Source: Erythrobacter sp. QSSC1-22B (GTDB taxonomy: Bacteria; Pseudomonadota; Alphaproteobacteria; Sphingomonadales; Sphingomonadaceae). Taken from it: DNA of 64,000 nt. A model generated the notes under the pieces. The model worked only from the letters and a program-made list of their open reading frames with translations. It searched no databases and had not been told where the DNA came from. A program made the translations under genes and the position numbers. The stretch covers positions 248,001 through 312,000 of the forward strand of contig NZ_LZRP01000002.1 in assembly GCF_001678665.1 (NCBI RefSeq), read 5' to 3'. Below are positions 40,568-49,274 of this stretch, piece by piece (position 1 is the stretch's first letter; every line of letters starts with the position of its first letter).

Positions 40568-41767
40568 TCAGGTCCCGGCGTTCTCGGTCAGTTGCGGGTT
40601 GACCGTTTCGCCTGCGGTCAGGAAGCCCCCGGCGCGCAGCACGACGCGTTCGGTTCCGGTCAGGCCTTCGGTGATGACGATACCCGCGGACGTCACCGAA
40701 CCGGTGGTCACCGAGCGGCGCTGCGCCTTGTTGTCGGAATCGATTATGTAGACAAAGCTGCCCTCACCATCCGACAGCACCGCGGATTCGGGCAGCACCG
40801 GCGCGACGATCGTGCCGCTGGCGATCCGCGCAGTGGCAAAGCCGCCGGGGCGCAGGCCCGGCTCGTAGGACAATGCGATCCGCGCGGTACCCTGGCGATT
40901 GGCCGCGTCGATGATCGGCGACAGCTGCCAGACCTGTCCGACATAAGTGGTGTCGCTGCCCACCGGGGTGACTTCGGCGCGGACGCCGGTCGAAAGGTTG
41001 CTCAGCTGGGTCTCGCCGACCTGTGCCAGCATCTCGATTTCGCCGCCGCGAGCGATCAGGAACAGCGGGGCCGACCCGGCGCTGACGGTCTGACCCGGCT
41101 CGACATCGCGCGACAGCACCAGTCCGGCGGCGGGAGCGACGATGTTGAGCCGCTCGTTGCGCGCCTGAAGCTCGCCGAGCTGCGCCTGCGCCACGCGCTG
41201 ACGGGCCACGGCGCCATCGCGGGTGGCAGTGAGGCGATCGACATCGGCCTTGGAGATAAAGCCGCGTTCGACGAGCTGCAGCGCCCGGTCGAGATTGGCC
41301 TGCGCGAGATTGGCTTCCGAACGCGCCACTTCGATCTGTGCGCGGGCGCTGCGGACCTGCTGCGACTGGACCGAACGATCGATCACCGCGAGCACCTGGC
41401 CCTGATTGACCCAATCGCCAGCATCGACCGGGACCGAAACCACTCGCCCGCCTTCGCCGACCACGCCGACGGGCATTTCGCGCCGTGCCGCCAGCGTTCC
41501 GGTGGCGGTGATCTCGCCTTCGACCGTGGTCTGGCCCGGGGCGATGACGGTAACCGTGGGGAGCTGGCCCTCGCGATCGGCGACGGGGACGGCTTCGCTG
41601 CTGGTCATCTGCCAAGCGACCGCAGCCGCGATCAGCGCGGCGATGATGATGCCCAAGACGATAAACAGCCGCCGCCGGCTGCGCGTGCGGTCTTCGGCCT
41701 CCAGCGTCTCGAGATCGCTGGTCAGGGGTTGCCCCCCCTCGCCCGTAATGGTCGTTTCGTAATTCAT
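40568..41767 (-). CDS. RND efflux periplasmic adaptor subunit (membrane fusion protein)
   Basis: The protein has 399 residues. An N-terminal membrane anchor (RRLFIVLGIIIAALIAAAVAW, about 33-53) is followed by the biotinyl-lipoyl-like halves (VVSVPVDAGDWVNQGQVLAV and LNIVAPAAGLVLSRDVEPGQ), a coiled-coil hairpin between them, and beta-barrel and membrane-proximal domains. It connects the RND permease to an outer-membrane channel; no TolC-type gene is seen in this window. Same operon as the permease. Confidence 0.95.
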   Translation of the reverse strand: MNYETTITGEGGQPLTSDLETLEAEDRTRSRRRLFIVLGIIIAALIAAAVAWQMTSSEAVPVADREGQLPTVTVIAPGQTTVEGEITATGTLAARREMPVGVVGEGGRVVSVPVDAGDWVNQGQVLAVIDRSVQSQQVRSARAQIEVARSEANLAQANLDRALQLVERGFISKADVDRLTATRDGAVARQRVAQAQLGELQARNERLNIVAPAAGLVLSRDVEPGQTVSAGSAPLFLIARGGEIEMLAQVGETQLSNLSTGVRAEVTPVGSDTTYVGQVWQLSPIIDAANRQGTARIALSYEPGLRPGGFATARIASGTIVAPVLPESAVLSDGEGSFVYIIDSDNKAQRRSVTTGSVTSAGIVITEGLTGTERVVLRAGGFLTAGETVNPQLTENAGT

Positions 41768-41955
41768 CGCGCCTATGCCTCGGCTTGCAGAACTTGCAGG
41801 TGTGTTAGATGACTACATCAGTCTGTGCAAGGAGCAGTTCGCAATGGCCCTACTCGTGAGCCGCGCCGAGGGCAATGTGCCGTTCGACCGGCGGCGATGC
41901 CCAAACCACGAGCGACAGGGAGCTTGTGCGCGCCTTTTAGCATTTCAGGCACGAA

Positions 41956-41988
41956 AAAGGGCGGCTGGCACCGTGCCAACCGCCCTTT
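41956..41988 (-). terminator. Intrinsic terminator after the GlsB-type gene
   Basis: AAAGGGCGG (41956-41964) pairs with CCGCCCTTT (41980-41988); the stem continues inward with a mismatch and GGC/GCC. On the minus strand the hairpin is followed by a TTTTT run, 22-54 bases past the stop at 42010. It is the clearest intrinsic terminator in the window. Confidence 0.85.
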
Positions 41989-42009
41989 AACGTGTAGGTT
42001 GCGTTGCGC

Positions 42010-42273
42010 TTAGCGGACGCGGCCGCGCTGAACCATGTTGACGATCGCGAGCAGCACGACGGCGCCCAGGAACGACATCAGCAGGCCGGGAAGGCTGAAC
42101 GAGGTCAAGGTCGCGCCAACCCCGATCAGCGTGCCGATGAAGCTGCCGATGAACGAGCCGATGATGCCGACCACGATATTCCAGAAGATGCCCATCGAGG
42201 CATCGCGGTTCATCACGAGACTGGCGAGCCAGCCGATGATGCCGCCGACGATAATTGCGATAATCCAACCCAT
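42010..42273 (-). CDS. GlsB/YeaQ/YmgE-type small membrane protein
   Basis: The protein has 87 residues with three hydrophobic helices. MGWIIAIIVGGIIGWLASLV, the glycine-rich NIVVGIIGSFIGSFIG and the C-terminal helix match the transglycosylase-associated (Tag) family, often stress-induced. Function is poorly known. GGAGGATTATT precedes the ATG at 42273, a strong ribosome-binding site, which settles the start. A T-rich terminator follows at 41956-41988. Confidence 0.9.
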   Translation of the reverse strand: MGWIIAIIVGGIIGWLASLVMNRDASMGIFWNIVVGIIGSFIGSFIGTLIGVGATLTSFSLPGLLMSFLGAVVLLAIVNMVQRGRVR

Positions 42274-42385
42274 AATAATCCTCCTGTTTGTAACTCTTCG
42301 TTTTTCTTGATGCCGTCTCAACGGTCGTGCAGGAAAAACGGTTCCCGGGGGTGCCGGGCTACAGGAGATTACCCGGTGGACAGGA

Positions 42386-42417
42386 GAAAGGTTCCCGCAT
42401 CACTGCGAGAACCTTTC
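42386..42417 (-). terminator. Hairpin after sciP, weak terminator
   Basis: GAAAGGTTC (42386-42394) pairs with GAACCTTTC (42409-42417), and the stem continues with CGCA/TGCG around a 4-base loop with one mismatch. It starts 31 bases past the sciP stop on the minus strand. The trailing sequence is TCTCC rather than a T-run, so termination strength is uncertain. Confidence 0.5.
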
Positions 42418-42447
42418 CCCCCGATTCCGGATATGGTCAGCAGGTGG

Positions 42448-42747
42448 TCAGTATTTCAGCTGGCGTTCGTAGAGATCGCGATAATGCTGGATGCGGGTAA
42501 CGCGCAGCCCCTGCATGCCCGAGCGGTCGACCGCGCGCTGCCACGAGGCGAATTCCTCCAGCGTCAGGCCGTAGCGCTCGAGCACTTCGTCGATCGTCAG
42601 CAGGCCGCCATTCACCGCAGCGACCACTTCCGCCTTGCGGCGCACCACCCAGCGCTTGGTGTTGGGGGCCGGCAGGTCGGCGATCGTCAGCGGTTCACCG
42701 AGCGGACCGATGACTTGAGCTGGGCGGATATCTTGGTTTTCAATCAT
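42448..42747 (-). CDS. sciP: SciP-type CtrA inhibitor (DUF1153)
   Basis: The protein has 99 residues. In Caulobacter SciP binds CtrA and blocks transcription of CtrA-dependent genes early in the cell cycle. Seen are VIGPLGEPLTIADLP (12-26), the core TKRWVVRRKAEVVAAVNGGL (30-49), and the helix-turn-helix IDEVLERYGLTLEEFASWQR (52-71), all typical of the family. Its ATG overlaps the stop of an upstream small gene (ATGA), so the two are probably co-translated. Function here is inferred from family; CtrA is not in this window. Confidence 0.93.
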   Translation of the reverse strand: MIENQDIRPAQVIGPLGEPLTIADLPAPNTKRWVVRRKAEVVAAVNGGLLTIDEVLERYGLTLEEFASWQRAVDRSGMQGLRVTRIQHYRDLYERQLKY

Positions 42748-43040
42748 GTGTCGTCCCGGTCGCCTTGGGCCGTGTCATTCGCGGCAAGTGAAGGCTTAGA
42801 GCCGTTGAATTTGCCATGCCTTAAAATATCCTGGTTACCGTCGCGTTTACCTTTGTCGCCAAGTTCGGGGAGCGAGGTCGAAAATCCGGCGAATCCCGCC
42901 TCGCAGGTGTGATCAAGTTCCTCGCGCAGGTCGCGAGTCGCGGCCAGGCGCGCGACCAGATCCGTCCAGCGCAACTGGCGCAAATCCTGCGATTCGCCCT
43001 GAGCTTCCGCCTGCGATGTGTTGATGTGACCCTCGAACAT
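42744..43040 (-). CDS. Small hypothetical protein coupled to sciP
   Basis: The protein has 98 residues, mostly polar with no membrane segment. The first half is helical (LRQLRWTDLVARLAATRDLR); the second is Gly/Asn/Lys-rich (LPELGDKGKRDGNQDILRHG). The stop overlaps the sciP ATG by 4 bp. No family recognised. Because SciP is a cell-cycle regulator, this protein may belong to the same control circuit, but the only support is gene position. Base use is coding-like in the first two thirds and lower in GC in the tail. Confidence 0.65.
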   Translation of the reverse strand: MFEGHINTSQAEAQGESQDLRQLRWTDLVARLAATRDLREELDHTCEAGFAGFSTSLPELGDKGKRDGNQDILRHGKFNGSKPSLAANDTAQGDRDDT

Positions 43041-43151
43041 GGGCTCTAGCTATAAGTCGATGTGGTAAACAGTCCGTGAAACATCAGACGCGCACCATTG
43101 GGCTGTCCTATACTGGCCACCCGGTGCCTGCGGGTGTATGGGCCGCGGCCC

Positions 43152-44345
43152 ATGAGCACCCCAACGACCACCGACATCCACCCCGCCCTTTCCGCGGTCG
43201 CAGGCGACCGCTGGACCCGCCCCGAAGACGCCGCCGCGCTGTTCGATCTGCCGCGCCCCGCAGCCCAATGCCGCATTGTGGTCGCCATGTCGGGCGGGGT
43301 CGACAGTTCGGTGGTCGCCGCGCTGGCCGCACGCAGCGGCGCCGAGGTGATCGGCATCACGCTCCAGCTTTACGATTTCGGCGCGGCAACCGGGCGCAAG
43401 GGCGCCTGTTGCGCGGGCGACGATATCCGCGACGCGCAGGCGGTCGCCGACCGGCTTGGCATCGCGCATTACGTCTTCGATCACGAAAGCAGCTTTCGCG
43501 AAGAGGTGGTCGAGACCTTCGCCGACGAATATCTCGCCGGGCGTACCCCGGTGCCCTGCATCCGCTGCAACATGGGACCCAAATTCACCGACCTGTTCGC
43601 CATGGCGCGCGAACTGGGCGCGGATTGCCTCGCCACCGGGCATTACGTCCGCCGCGTCATGGGTCCAGCCGGCCCCGAACTGCACCGCGCGCTCGATCCG
43701 GCGCGCGACCAGTCCTATTTCCTGTTCGCAACCACCGAGGCGCAGCTCGACTATCTGCGCTTCCCGCTGGGCGGTCTGCCCAAGTCGGAAGTCCGGCAAT
43801 TGGCCGAGCAGGCAGGTCTGCGCAACGCCGCCAAGCCCGACAGCCAGGACATCTGTTTCGTCCCCGATGGCGATTACGCCAAGATTGTCCGCGCGCTGCG
43901 GCCCGAAGGAGGGGTGCCGGGCGATATCGTCCATGCGGAGAGCGGCGAGGTTCTGGGGCAGCACAAGGGTGTGATCCATTACACCGTCGGGCAGCGCCGC
44001 GGACTCGATATCGGCGGCCAGAGCGAACCGCTCTATGTCGTGGGTATCGATGCTGCAACGCGCGAAGTGCGGGCCGGGCCGCGGCGGATGCTCGCGGTAA
44101 CGAGCGCCTGCGTCATCGAGACCAACCGCATCGGCCCGCTGCCCGAAGTGCCGCTGACTGCCAAGGTCCGTTCGCTCGCCAAGCCGATGCCGGTGCGGCT
44201 CGAAGGCCCGCTGGGCGAAGATGCCACGGTCACGCTGCGCTTCGAAACCCCCGAATACGGCGTTGCGCCCGGTCAGGCGGCGGTGATCTATGCGGGCGAG
44301 CGGGTCTTCGGCGGCGGCTGGATCGCCGAGACCGGAGCGGCATGA
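43152..44345 (+). CDS. mnmA: tRNA-specific 2-thiouridylase
   Basis: The protein has 397 residues. It thiolates U34 of Lys, Glu and Gln tRNAs. The PP-loop motif [12 protein letters not shown] is near residue 53, the first catalytic Cys in [12 protein letters not shown], and the second in [15 protein letters not shown]; the C-terminal RNA-binding part has [14 protein letters not shown]. The ATG at 43152 was chosen because it follows the family length better than one 18 codons upstream. It is divergent from the sciP block. Confidence 0.97.
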   Translation: MSTPTTTDIHPALSAVAGDRWTRPEDAAALFDLPRPAAQCRIVVAMSGGVDSSVVAALAARSGAEVIGITLQLYDFGAATGRKGACCAGDDIRDAQAVADRLGIAHYVFDHESSFREEVVETFADEYLAGRTPVPCIRCNMGPKFTDLFAMARELGADCLATGHYVRRVMGPAGPELHRALDPARDQSYFLFATTEAQLDYLRFPLGGLPKSEVRQLAEQAGLRNAAKPDSQDICFVPDGDYAKIVRALRPEGGVPGDIVHAESGEVLGQHKGVIHYTVGQRRGLDIGGQSEPLYVVGIDAATREVRAGPRRMLAVTSACVIETNRIGPLPEVPLTAKVRSLAKPMPVRLEGPLGEDATVTLRFETPEYGVAPGQAAVIYAGERVFGGGWIAETGAA

Positions 44346-44364
44346 ACCGCACCCGGTCTTGGCG

Positions 44365-44715
44365 CTATTCCTCCCACGGATCGAGCACGCAGCCAAAACC
44401 CTCGCGATAGCGCGCGGTTTCGCTGGCGATCAGCGGCACGCTGGCGGTGACGCTCATGTCCTCGGGTATCTCGCTGAGCCGAATCATCTCCATCCCGGCG
44501 AGCTTGTCCTTGTTGCAGTCTTCCAGGCTGCGCCCGGCCACAAAGCGGCACGAGCAACCGACCCGGGCGGCATAGGCGGTCCCCGCAGCGGCATTGCCGG
44601 TGACATTGTCGCGGACATACCACCAGCCGCTGACGAGCAGCACGACGAGCACCAGTACCACCCGGGGCCAACGGCGCCGCCGTCCAGTTGATTTTGACCC
44701 CGCCGATTTTGACAT
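44365..44715 (-). CDS. Small single-pass membrane protein with periplasmic cysteines
   Basis: The protein has 116 residues. A basic N-terminus (GRRRRWPR) and one membrane helix (VVLVLVVLLVSGWWYV, about 18-34) leave a periplasmic part of about 80 residues with Cys in VGCSCRF, LEDCNKD and GFGCVLDP, so disulfides are likely. No named family is recognised. Start at 44715 (MSKSAGSK); an ATG seven codons upstream is possible. It is divergent from the serine hydrolase gene (35 bp apart). Confidence 0.7.
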   Translation of the reverse strand: MSKSAGSKSTGRRRRWPRVVLVLVVLLVSGWWYVRDNVTGNAAAGTAYAARVGCSCRFVAGRSLEDCNKDKLAGMEMIRLSEIPEDMSVTASVPLIASETARYREGFGCVLDPWEE

Positions 44716-44750
44716 TGCCAAGCCGAGAACCCCCATGCGAGTTACGCCGC

Positions 44751-45878
44751 ATGACCATGCGGCTCGCTCCCCTTATCGCCATCCTTGCCAGCGCCTCAAG
44801 CCTTGCGTCCTGCTCCGCCCCGGCCCCGGTGCAGGAACCGCCGCTGACCGAGGCCGCGCTGGCCGCCGTGGGCGACGATCCCGGCGCGGCCCGGCGCCCG
44901 CTGGCGCGCGAGATCGACCATCTGTTCACCCGTGACGGGCTGGGCGAGACCCGCGCGGTGGTGCTGCTGCACGAAGGAGCGATCGCCGCCGAACGCTACG
45001 CCCCCGGCTACGACGCCGATACGCTGTTCATCAGCTGGTCGATGGCCAAGACGGTCACCGGGGTGATGATCGGCATGCTGGTGGCCGACGGGCGGCTTGA
45101 GCTGGACGCCCCCGCGCCGGTGCCCGCCTGGCAGCGTCCCGGCGATGCCCGCAGCGAGATCACGCTGCGCCACCTCCTGCAGATGCGCAGCGGGCTCGAC
45201 CACACCGAGGCCGGGCCGGTCCCGGTCGAATCGAGCGAAGTGAGGATGCTGTTCCTCGACGGGCGCGACGACATGGCGGGCTGGGCCGAGGAGCAGCCGC
45301 TCGAGGCCGAGCCAGGCGAGCGCTTCGAATATTCCTCCAACACCACCGTCATCCTCGCCGATATCGCCGCGCGCACGCTGACCGACAGAGAGGATCCAGA
45401 GGAACGGCGGCAGGCGGTGGCGGACTATCTCTCCGCGCGGCTGTTCGAACCGCTGGCGATGCAATCGGTGGTGCCCGAATTCGACGCCCGCGGGACGCTG
45501 ATCGGCGGCAGCCTGATGCATGCGACCGCCCGCGACTGGGCGCGGTTCGGCGATTTCCTGCGCAACAAGGGGTCCTATCGCGGCGCGCAGCTCGTCCCGC
45601 GGCAATGGATCGAGCAGATGGTGACCCCGAGCCCCAAATCGCCGCATTACGGCTTCCAGACCTGGCTCAACCGACAGACCGGCGAGCGCGAGCACCCGCT
45701 GCTCCCCGAACGCGCGCCCGAGAGCATGTTCGCGATGATCGGCCATATGGGCCAATATGCGCTGGTCTCGCCCAGCCAGCAGGTGACGCTGGTGCGGCTG
45801 GGTCATTCCGACGCGCCGCAACGCCGGGCGATGCTGCAGCAGGCCGCCGATGTGCTGGAGCTCTACCCGCAGAGCTGA
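44751..45878 (+). CDS. Serine hydrolase, class C beta-lactamase/DD-peptidase fold
   Basis: The protein has 375 residues. A lipoprotein-like signal (LASCSAP) gives a possible lipidated Cys near residue 21. The nucleophile motif SMAK (S-x-x-K) is in FISWSMAKTVTGVMIG; YSSNTT supplies the Y-x-N-like second motif; a HxG-type third motif may be IGHMGQ. LLQMRSGLDHTE is a family signature. Such proteins include esterases, DD-peptidases and 6-aminohexanoate hydrolase-like enzymes; antibiotic hydrolysis cannot be concluded. Start chosen at 44751. Confidence 0.88.
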   Translation: MTMRLAPLIAILASASSLASCSAPAPVQEPPLTEAALAAVGDDPGAARRPLAREIDHLFTRDGLGETRAVVLLHEGAIAAERYAPGYDADTLFISWSMAKTVTGVMIGMLVADGRLELDAPAPVPAWQRPGDARSEITLRHLLQMRSGLDHTEAGPVPVESSEVRMLFLDGRDDMAGWAEEQPLEAEPGERFEYSSNTTVILADIAARTLTDREDPEERRQAVADYLSARLFEPLAMQSVVPEFDARGTLIGGSLMHATARDWARFGDFLRNKGSYRGAQLVPRQWIEQMVTPSPKSPHYGFQTWLNRQTGEREHPLLPERAPESMFAMIGHMGQYALVSPSQQVTLVRLGHSDAPQRRAMLQQAADVLELYPQS

Positions 45879-45894
45879 GCGATCGGGATACCTG

Positions 45895-46695
45895 TCAGTC
45901 GGGAAGGTGGAAGCTGCCCTCGACCACTGTCACACAGGGTCCCCCCAGCCAGACCCGGTCGCCCTCGAGCCGACAGGTGAGATCGCCGCCGCGCTGCGAG
46001 GCCTGATGCGCGGTGAAGGTCTCGCGCCCGAGCCGTTCGGCCCAGAACGGCGCGAGCACCGCGTGGGCGGAACCGGTCACGCTGTCCTCGGGAACGCCCC
46101 AGGCGGGCACGAACACCCGGCTGACGACATCGGCGGTGTCTCCGGGCGCGGTGCAGATCGCCATGCGATCGATCTTTTCGAGCGCGCGCATGTCGGGCGA
46201 GAGCGCGCGCAAATGTGCTTCGGATTCGAGCAGGACCACCGAGGTTTCTTCGGTGCCCGCGACCGTGTCGAACACCGGGGCATCGACCCCGAGCGCTTCG
46301 AGCAGGCCCGGCACGGCTAGCGCCTCCACCCGGCTGGTCGGCAGCGATAGTGCGTAGCCTGCGCCGTCGCGCCGGACCTGGAGCATGCCGGCATGGCGGG
46401 TCCGGAAGCTCACCTGTTCGCCGCCGTCGCGGGTCAGCAGGACATGCCCGCTCGCCAGCGTCGCATGGCCGCACAGCTTGACCTCGCTGGTCGGGGTGAA
46501 CCAGCGCAATTCCCAATCGGCCGCGCCGGTCTCGTCGCGCACCACGAAGGCGGTCTCGGCAAAATTGTTCTCCTCGGCGATCGCCTGGAGCACCGCATCG
46601 GGGAGCCAGGCTTCGAGCGGCATCACCGCCGCCTGATTGCCCGCGAAGGGGCGGTCGGCAAAGGCATCGACATGCCAGTATGGCAGCTTCGTCAT
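45895..46695 (-). CDS. PhzF-family isomerase
   Basis: The protein has 266 residues. Seen are the N-terminal YWHVDAFADRPFAGNQAAV, the Glu-bearing ENNFAETAFV, and the second half starting WGVPEDSVTGSAHAVLAPFW with the family's GSA-H motif. The fold is that of diaminopimelate epimerase; known members act in phenazine synthesis but most are of unknown substrate. No other phenazine genes are present, so that role should not be assumed. Start at 46695; the ATG overlaps the stop of the metal transporter. Confidence 0.92.
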   Translation of the reverse strand: MTKLPYWHVDAFADRPFAGNQAAVMPLEAWLPDAVLQAIAEENNFAETAFVVRDETGAADWELRWFTPTSEVKLCGHATLASGHVLLTRDGGEQVSFRTRHAGMLQVRRDGAGYALSLPTSRVEALAVPGLLEALGVDAPVFDTVAGTEETSVVLLESEAHLRALSPDMRALEKIDRMAICTAPGDTADVVSRVFVPAWGVPEDSVTGSAHAVLAPFWAERLGRETFTAHQASQRGGDLTCRLEGDRVWLGGPCVTVVEGSFHLPD

Positions 46696-47630
46696 GGGGT
46701 TTTTCCTTCGAGACGATCGAACTGGTTTTCCTCGACCAGCCGGTTGCCCGGCTCGTCGACATGGCCCTGCGGATCGATATGGATCAGCAATTCCATTTCG
46801 GGGAAACGGGCGCACAGGTCGGCCTCGACCCGTTCGATCACATCATGCGCTTCGTCCACCGTCATGCCGCCGGGCAGATCGACATGAAACTGGACGAAAT
46901 CCTGCGTGCCGCTGGTGCGGGTGCGCAGATCGTGGAGGTTGGACAGTTCGGGATGACGCGCCGCCGCGGCGACGAAGGCCTCGCGCTTCTCGTCGGGCCA
47001 TTCGCGGTCGAGCAATTGATCCACGGCGGTCGAGGCGGCGGACCACGCGCCCCACAGCAGCCATGCGCCGATAGCGAGCCCGAACAGCGGATCGGCAAGG
47101 CCGAAGCCGAAATACTGATCGATCACGAGCGCGGCGATTACTGCAAGATTGAGCAGCAGGTCGGACTGATAGTGGACGTTATCCGCCTGGATCGCGACCG
47201 AGCCGGTGCGTACGATCACCACGCGCTGCCAAGCGAGCAATGCGAAGGTGGCGACGATCGCAATGGCCGAGACCGCGATCCCCTCTTGCGCGCCGGCGGT
47301 CTCCCCGCCCTCCACCAGCCGCATCGCTGCGCGGACGATGATTGCCATGGCCGACAGCGCGATCAGCACGACCTGAAACATCGCCGCCAGCGCCTCGGCC
47401 TTGCCGTGGCCGAAACGATGCTCGCGATCGGCTGGCTGCGCGGCGAACCACACGCCCACGAGCGTCGCGAGGCTGGCCACCAGGTCGAGCGCCGAATCGG
47501 CGAGGCTGCCGAGCATGGCGGTCGAGCCGGTGCGCCAGCTCGCCCAGGTCTTGAGCGTGACCAGCAACAGCGCCACCGCGATCGAGGCGAAAGCGGCGGA
47601 GCGCGCCAGCGTCGAGCGCTTCATCGCCAT
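46692..47630 (-). CDS. Cation diffusion facilitator (CDF) family metal transporter
   Basis: The protein has 312 residues with about six membrane helices and a cytoplasmic C-terminal domain. Helix 2 holds SLADSALDLVASLATLVGVW (S-x-x-D-x-x-x-D), and VQADNVHYQSDLLLNLAVI holds the H-x-x-x-D site in helix 5, fitting a FieF/YiiP-like iron/zinc exporter. The C-terminal part has DVIERVEADLCARFPEMELLIHIDPQG. Metal specificity is not resolved. The PhzF gene starts within its stop, so they are coupled. Confidence 0.92.
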   Translation of the reverse strand: MAMKRSTLARSAAFASIAVALLLVTLKTWASWRTGSTAMLGSLADSALDLVASLATLVGVWFAAQPADREHRFGHGKAEALAAMFQVVLIALSAMAIIVRAAMRLVEGGETAGAQEGIAVSAIAIVATFALLAWQRVVIVRTGSVAIQADNVHYQSDLLLNLAVIAALVIDQYFGFGLADPLFGLAIGAWLLWGAWSAASTAVDQLLDREWPDEKREAFVAAAARHPELSNLHDLRTRTSGTQDFVQFHVDLPGGMTVDEAHDVIERVEADLCARFPEMELLIHIDPQGHVDEPGNRLVEENQFDRLEGKTP

Positions 47631-47640
47631 GAGACAAGGC

Positions 47641-48240
47641 TCATGGGTAAAGCAGCGTGTCAGTCCAGCCCTCGCCCGCGCGGGTGAACAGGCGGCGATC
47701 GTGCAGCCGGTTGGGGCGGTCGAGCCAGAACTCGATTCGCTGCGGGGTCAGCCGGAACCCGGTCCAGTGCGGGGGCCGCGGAATATCGCCCTCGGGATAT
47801 TCCTTGGCGAGCGCCTCGACCCGCGTAAAATAGGTGGCGCGCTCGTCCAGCGGGCGCGACTGGTCCGATGCCGCGGAGCCGATCTGCGACACCCGGGCGC
47901 GCGAGTGGAAATAGGCATCCGCCTCATCCGCGCTGACCTCTTCGAGCGGACCCTCGATACGAATCTGACGGCGCAGGCTCTTCCAGTGGAACAGCAGCGC
48001 CGCCTGCATATTGCCGCGGATGTCCTCGCCCTTGCGGCTCTCGGCATTGGTGAAGAAGGTGAAGCCCTCGGGCCCATGCCCCTTGAGCAGCACCATCCGT
48101 AGCGAGGGCGCACCCGCCGCAGTGGCGGTGGCCAGCGCCATCGCGTTCGAATCATTGGGCTCGCTTTCGCGGGCTTCGGCGAACCAGGTCTCGAACAGAT
48201 CGAACGGATCGCTTTGCGGAATGGCGCTTTTGTTATCCAT
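47641..48240 (-). CDS. pdxH: Pyridoxamine 5'-phosphate oxidase
   Basis: The protein has 199 residues. This FMN enzyme makes pyridoxal phosphate. Seen are DPFDLFETWFAEA, SLRMVLLKGHGPEGFTFFTN, ALLFHWKSLRRQIRIEG, SRPLDERATYF and the C-terminal PPHWTGFRLTPQRIEFWLDR with LHDRRLF. Start chosen at the ATG 48240 (MDNKSAIPQS). It lies 10 bp before the CDF transporter gene on the minus strand and is divergent from the DnaJ-type gene. Confidence 0.96.
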   Translation of the reverse strand: MDNKSAIPQSDPFDLFETWFAEARESEPNDSNAMALATATAAGAPSLRMVLLKGHGPEGFTFFTNAESRKGEDIRGNMQAALLFHWKSLRRQIRIEGPLEEVSADEADAYFHSRARVSQIGSAASDQSRPLDERATYFTRVEALAKEYPEGDIPRPPHWTGFRLTPQRIEFWLDRPNRLHDRRLFTRAGEGWTDTLLYP

Positions 48241-48323
48241 GACCCGACGCCCTAACGCCCTCGTCTGCATTGGCAAAGCCATCGCGCTTGCCCTTGCACA
48301 CCGCTCCACCTAGCTAACACGCC

Positions 48324-49271
48324 ATGGCCGATCCCTATTCCACCCTTGGCGTCCCCCGCACCGCGTCCGAAAAGGACATCAAGAGCGCCTATCGCACGCT
48401 GGCAAAGGAACTCCACCCCGACCGCAACACCGGCAATCCCAATGCCACCGAACGTTTTTCGGAAGCGACGAGAGCCTATGATCTGCTGTCGGACAAGGCC
48501 AAGCGCGCGCAATATGATCGCGGCGAGATCGACATGGAAGGCAACCCCACCCACCCCTTCTCCGGAATGGGTGGTGGCGGCGGTGGTTTCGGATCGCGCG
48601 GCCAGCCCCGCGGCCAGGCCGGCTACCGGCCCGAGGATTTCCAGCGCAGCGGCTCGGAAGACGTCGATCTGAGCGATCTGTTCGAAGGCCTGTTCGGCGG
48701 CGGGCGTGCAAGCGGTGGCGCAGCGCGCCGCGGCCAGCAGGCCCCGCCGCGCAAGGGTGCAGACATCGGCTATCGCCTGAGGGTCCCCTTCATCGAGGCT
48801 GCGGCGCTCAAGGATCAGCGCATCACCCTGTCCGACGGCAAGACCATCGATCTCAAACTGCCCAAGGGCGTTGAGAACGGCACGCAGATGCGCCTCAAGG
48901 GCAAGGGCGAGCAGGGTCCCGGCGGCGCAGGCGACGGGCTGGTGACGATCGATATCGACAGGCACCATGTCTTTCGCCGCGAGGGCGACGACGTGCGCTT
49001 TGGTCTGCCGATCACGCTCGATGAGGCCGTAGGCGGCGGAAAAGTCCGCGTCCCCACCGTCGATGGCCCGGTGATGATGACGATTCTTCCCGGCACCGAC
49101 AGCGGCACCGTACTGCGGCTCAAGGGCAAGGGCTTTTCGCGCAAATCCGGCGGCCGCGGCGATCAGCTCGTCACACTGGAGATCCAGTTGCCCGAAGATC
49201 TTGCGACCCTCGCCGAGCGCCTGGAAGGCTGGCGAGACGACAGCGATCCCAGAGCCAGGCTCGGGGTCTAG
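48324..49271 (+). CDS. DnaJ-type co-chaperone, CbpA-like
   Basis: The protein has 315 residues. An N-terminal J domain (DPYSTLGVPRTASEKDIKSA to about 68) has the HPD motif in LAKELHPDRN. A Gly/Phe-rich linker (about 78-135) follows. C-terminal substrate-binding beta domains have VPFIEAAALKDQRITL and GRGDQLVTLEIQLP. There is no zinc-finger region, unlike DnaJ, so it is a type II co-chaperone of DnaK. Confidence 0.93.
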   Translation: MADPYSTLGVPRTASEKDIKSAYRTLAKELHPDRNTGNPNATERFSEATRAYDLLSDKAKRAQYDRGEIDMEGNPTHPFSGMGGGGGGFGSRGQPRGQAGYRPEDFQRSGSEDVDLSDLFEGLFGGGRASGGAARRGQQAPPRKGADIGYRLRVPFIEAAALKDQRITLSDGKTIDLKLPKGVENGTQMRLKGKGEQGPGGAGDGLVTIDIDRHHVFRREGDDVRFGLPITLDEAVGGGKVRVPTVDGPVMMTILPGTDSGTVLRLKGKGFSRKSGGRGDQLVTLEIQLPEDLATLAERLEGWRDDSDPRARLGV

Positions 49272-49274
49272 GGC

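Noticed and set aside
41775..41990. 71-residue plus-strand ORF between the RND adaptor and the GlsB gene
   Set aside because: It runs into a terminator hairpin, lacks a ribosome-binding site and has no family-like sequence.
42744..43040. CtrA-box-like sequence (TTAA with a distant GTAA) in the small gene before sciP
   Set aside because: The two half-sites are 10 bases apart, not the 7 of the CtrA consensus, and one half-site has a mismatch.
44751..45878. Beta-lactam resistance gene
   Set aside because: The S-x-x-K hydrolase fold is shared by many esterases and peptidases; nothing shows antibiotic hydrolysis.
45895..46695. Phenazine biosynthesis locus because of the PhzF-like gene
   Set aside because: No other phenazine genes are present, and most PhzF relatives have unrelated or unknown roles.
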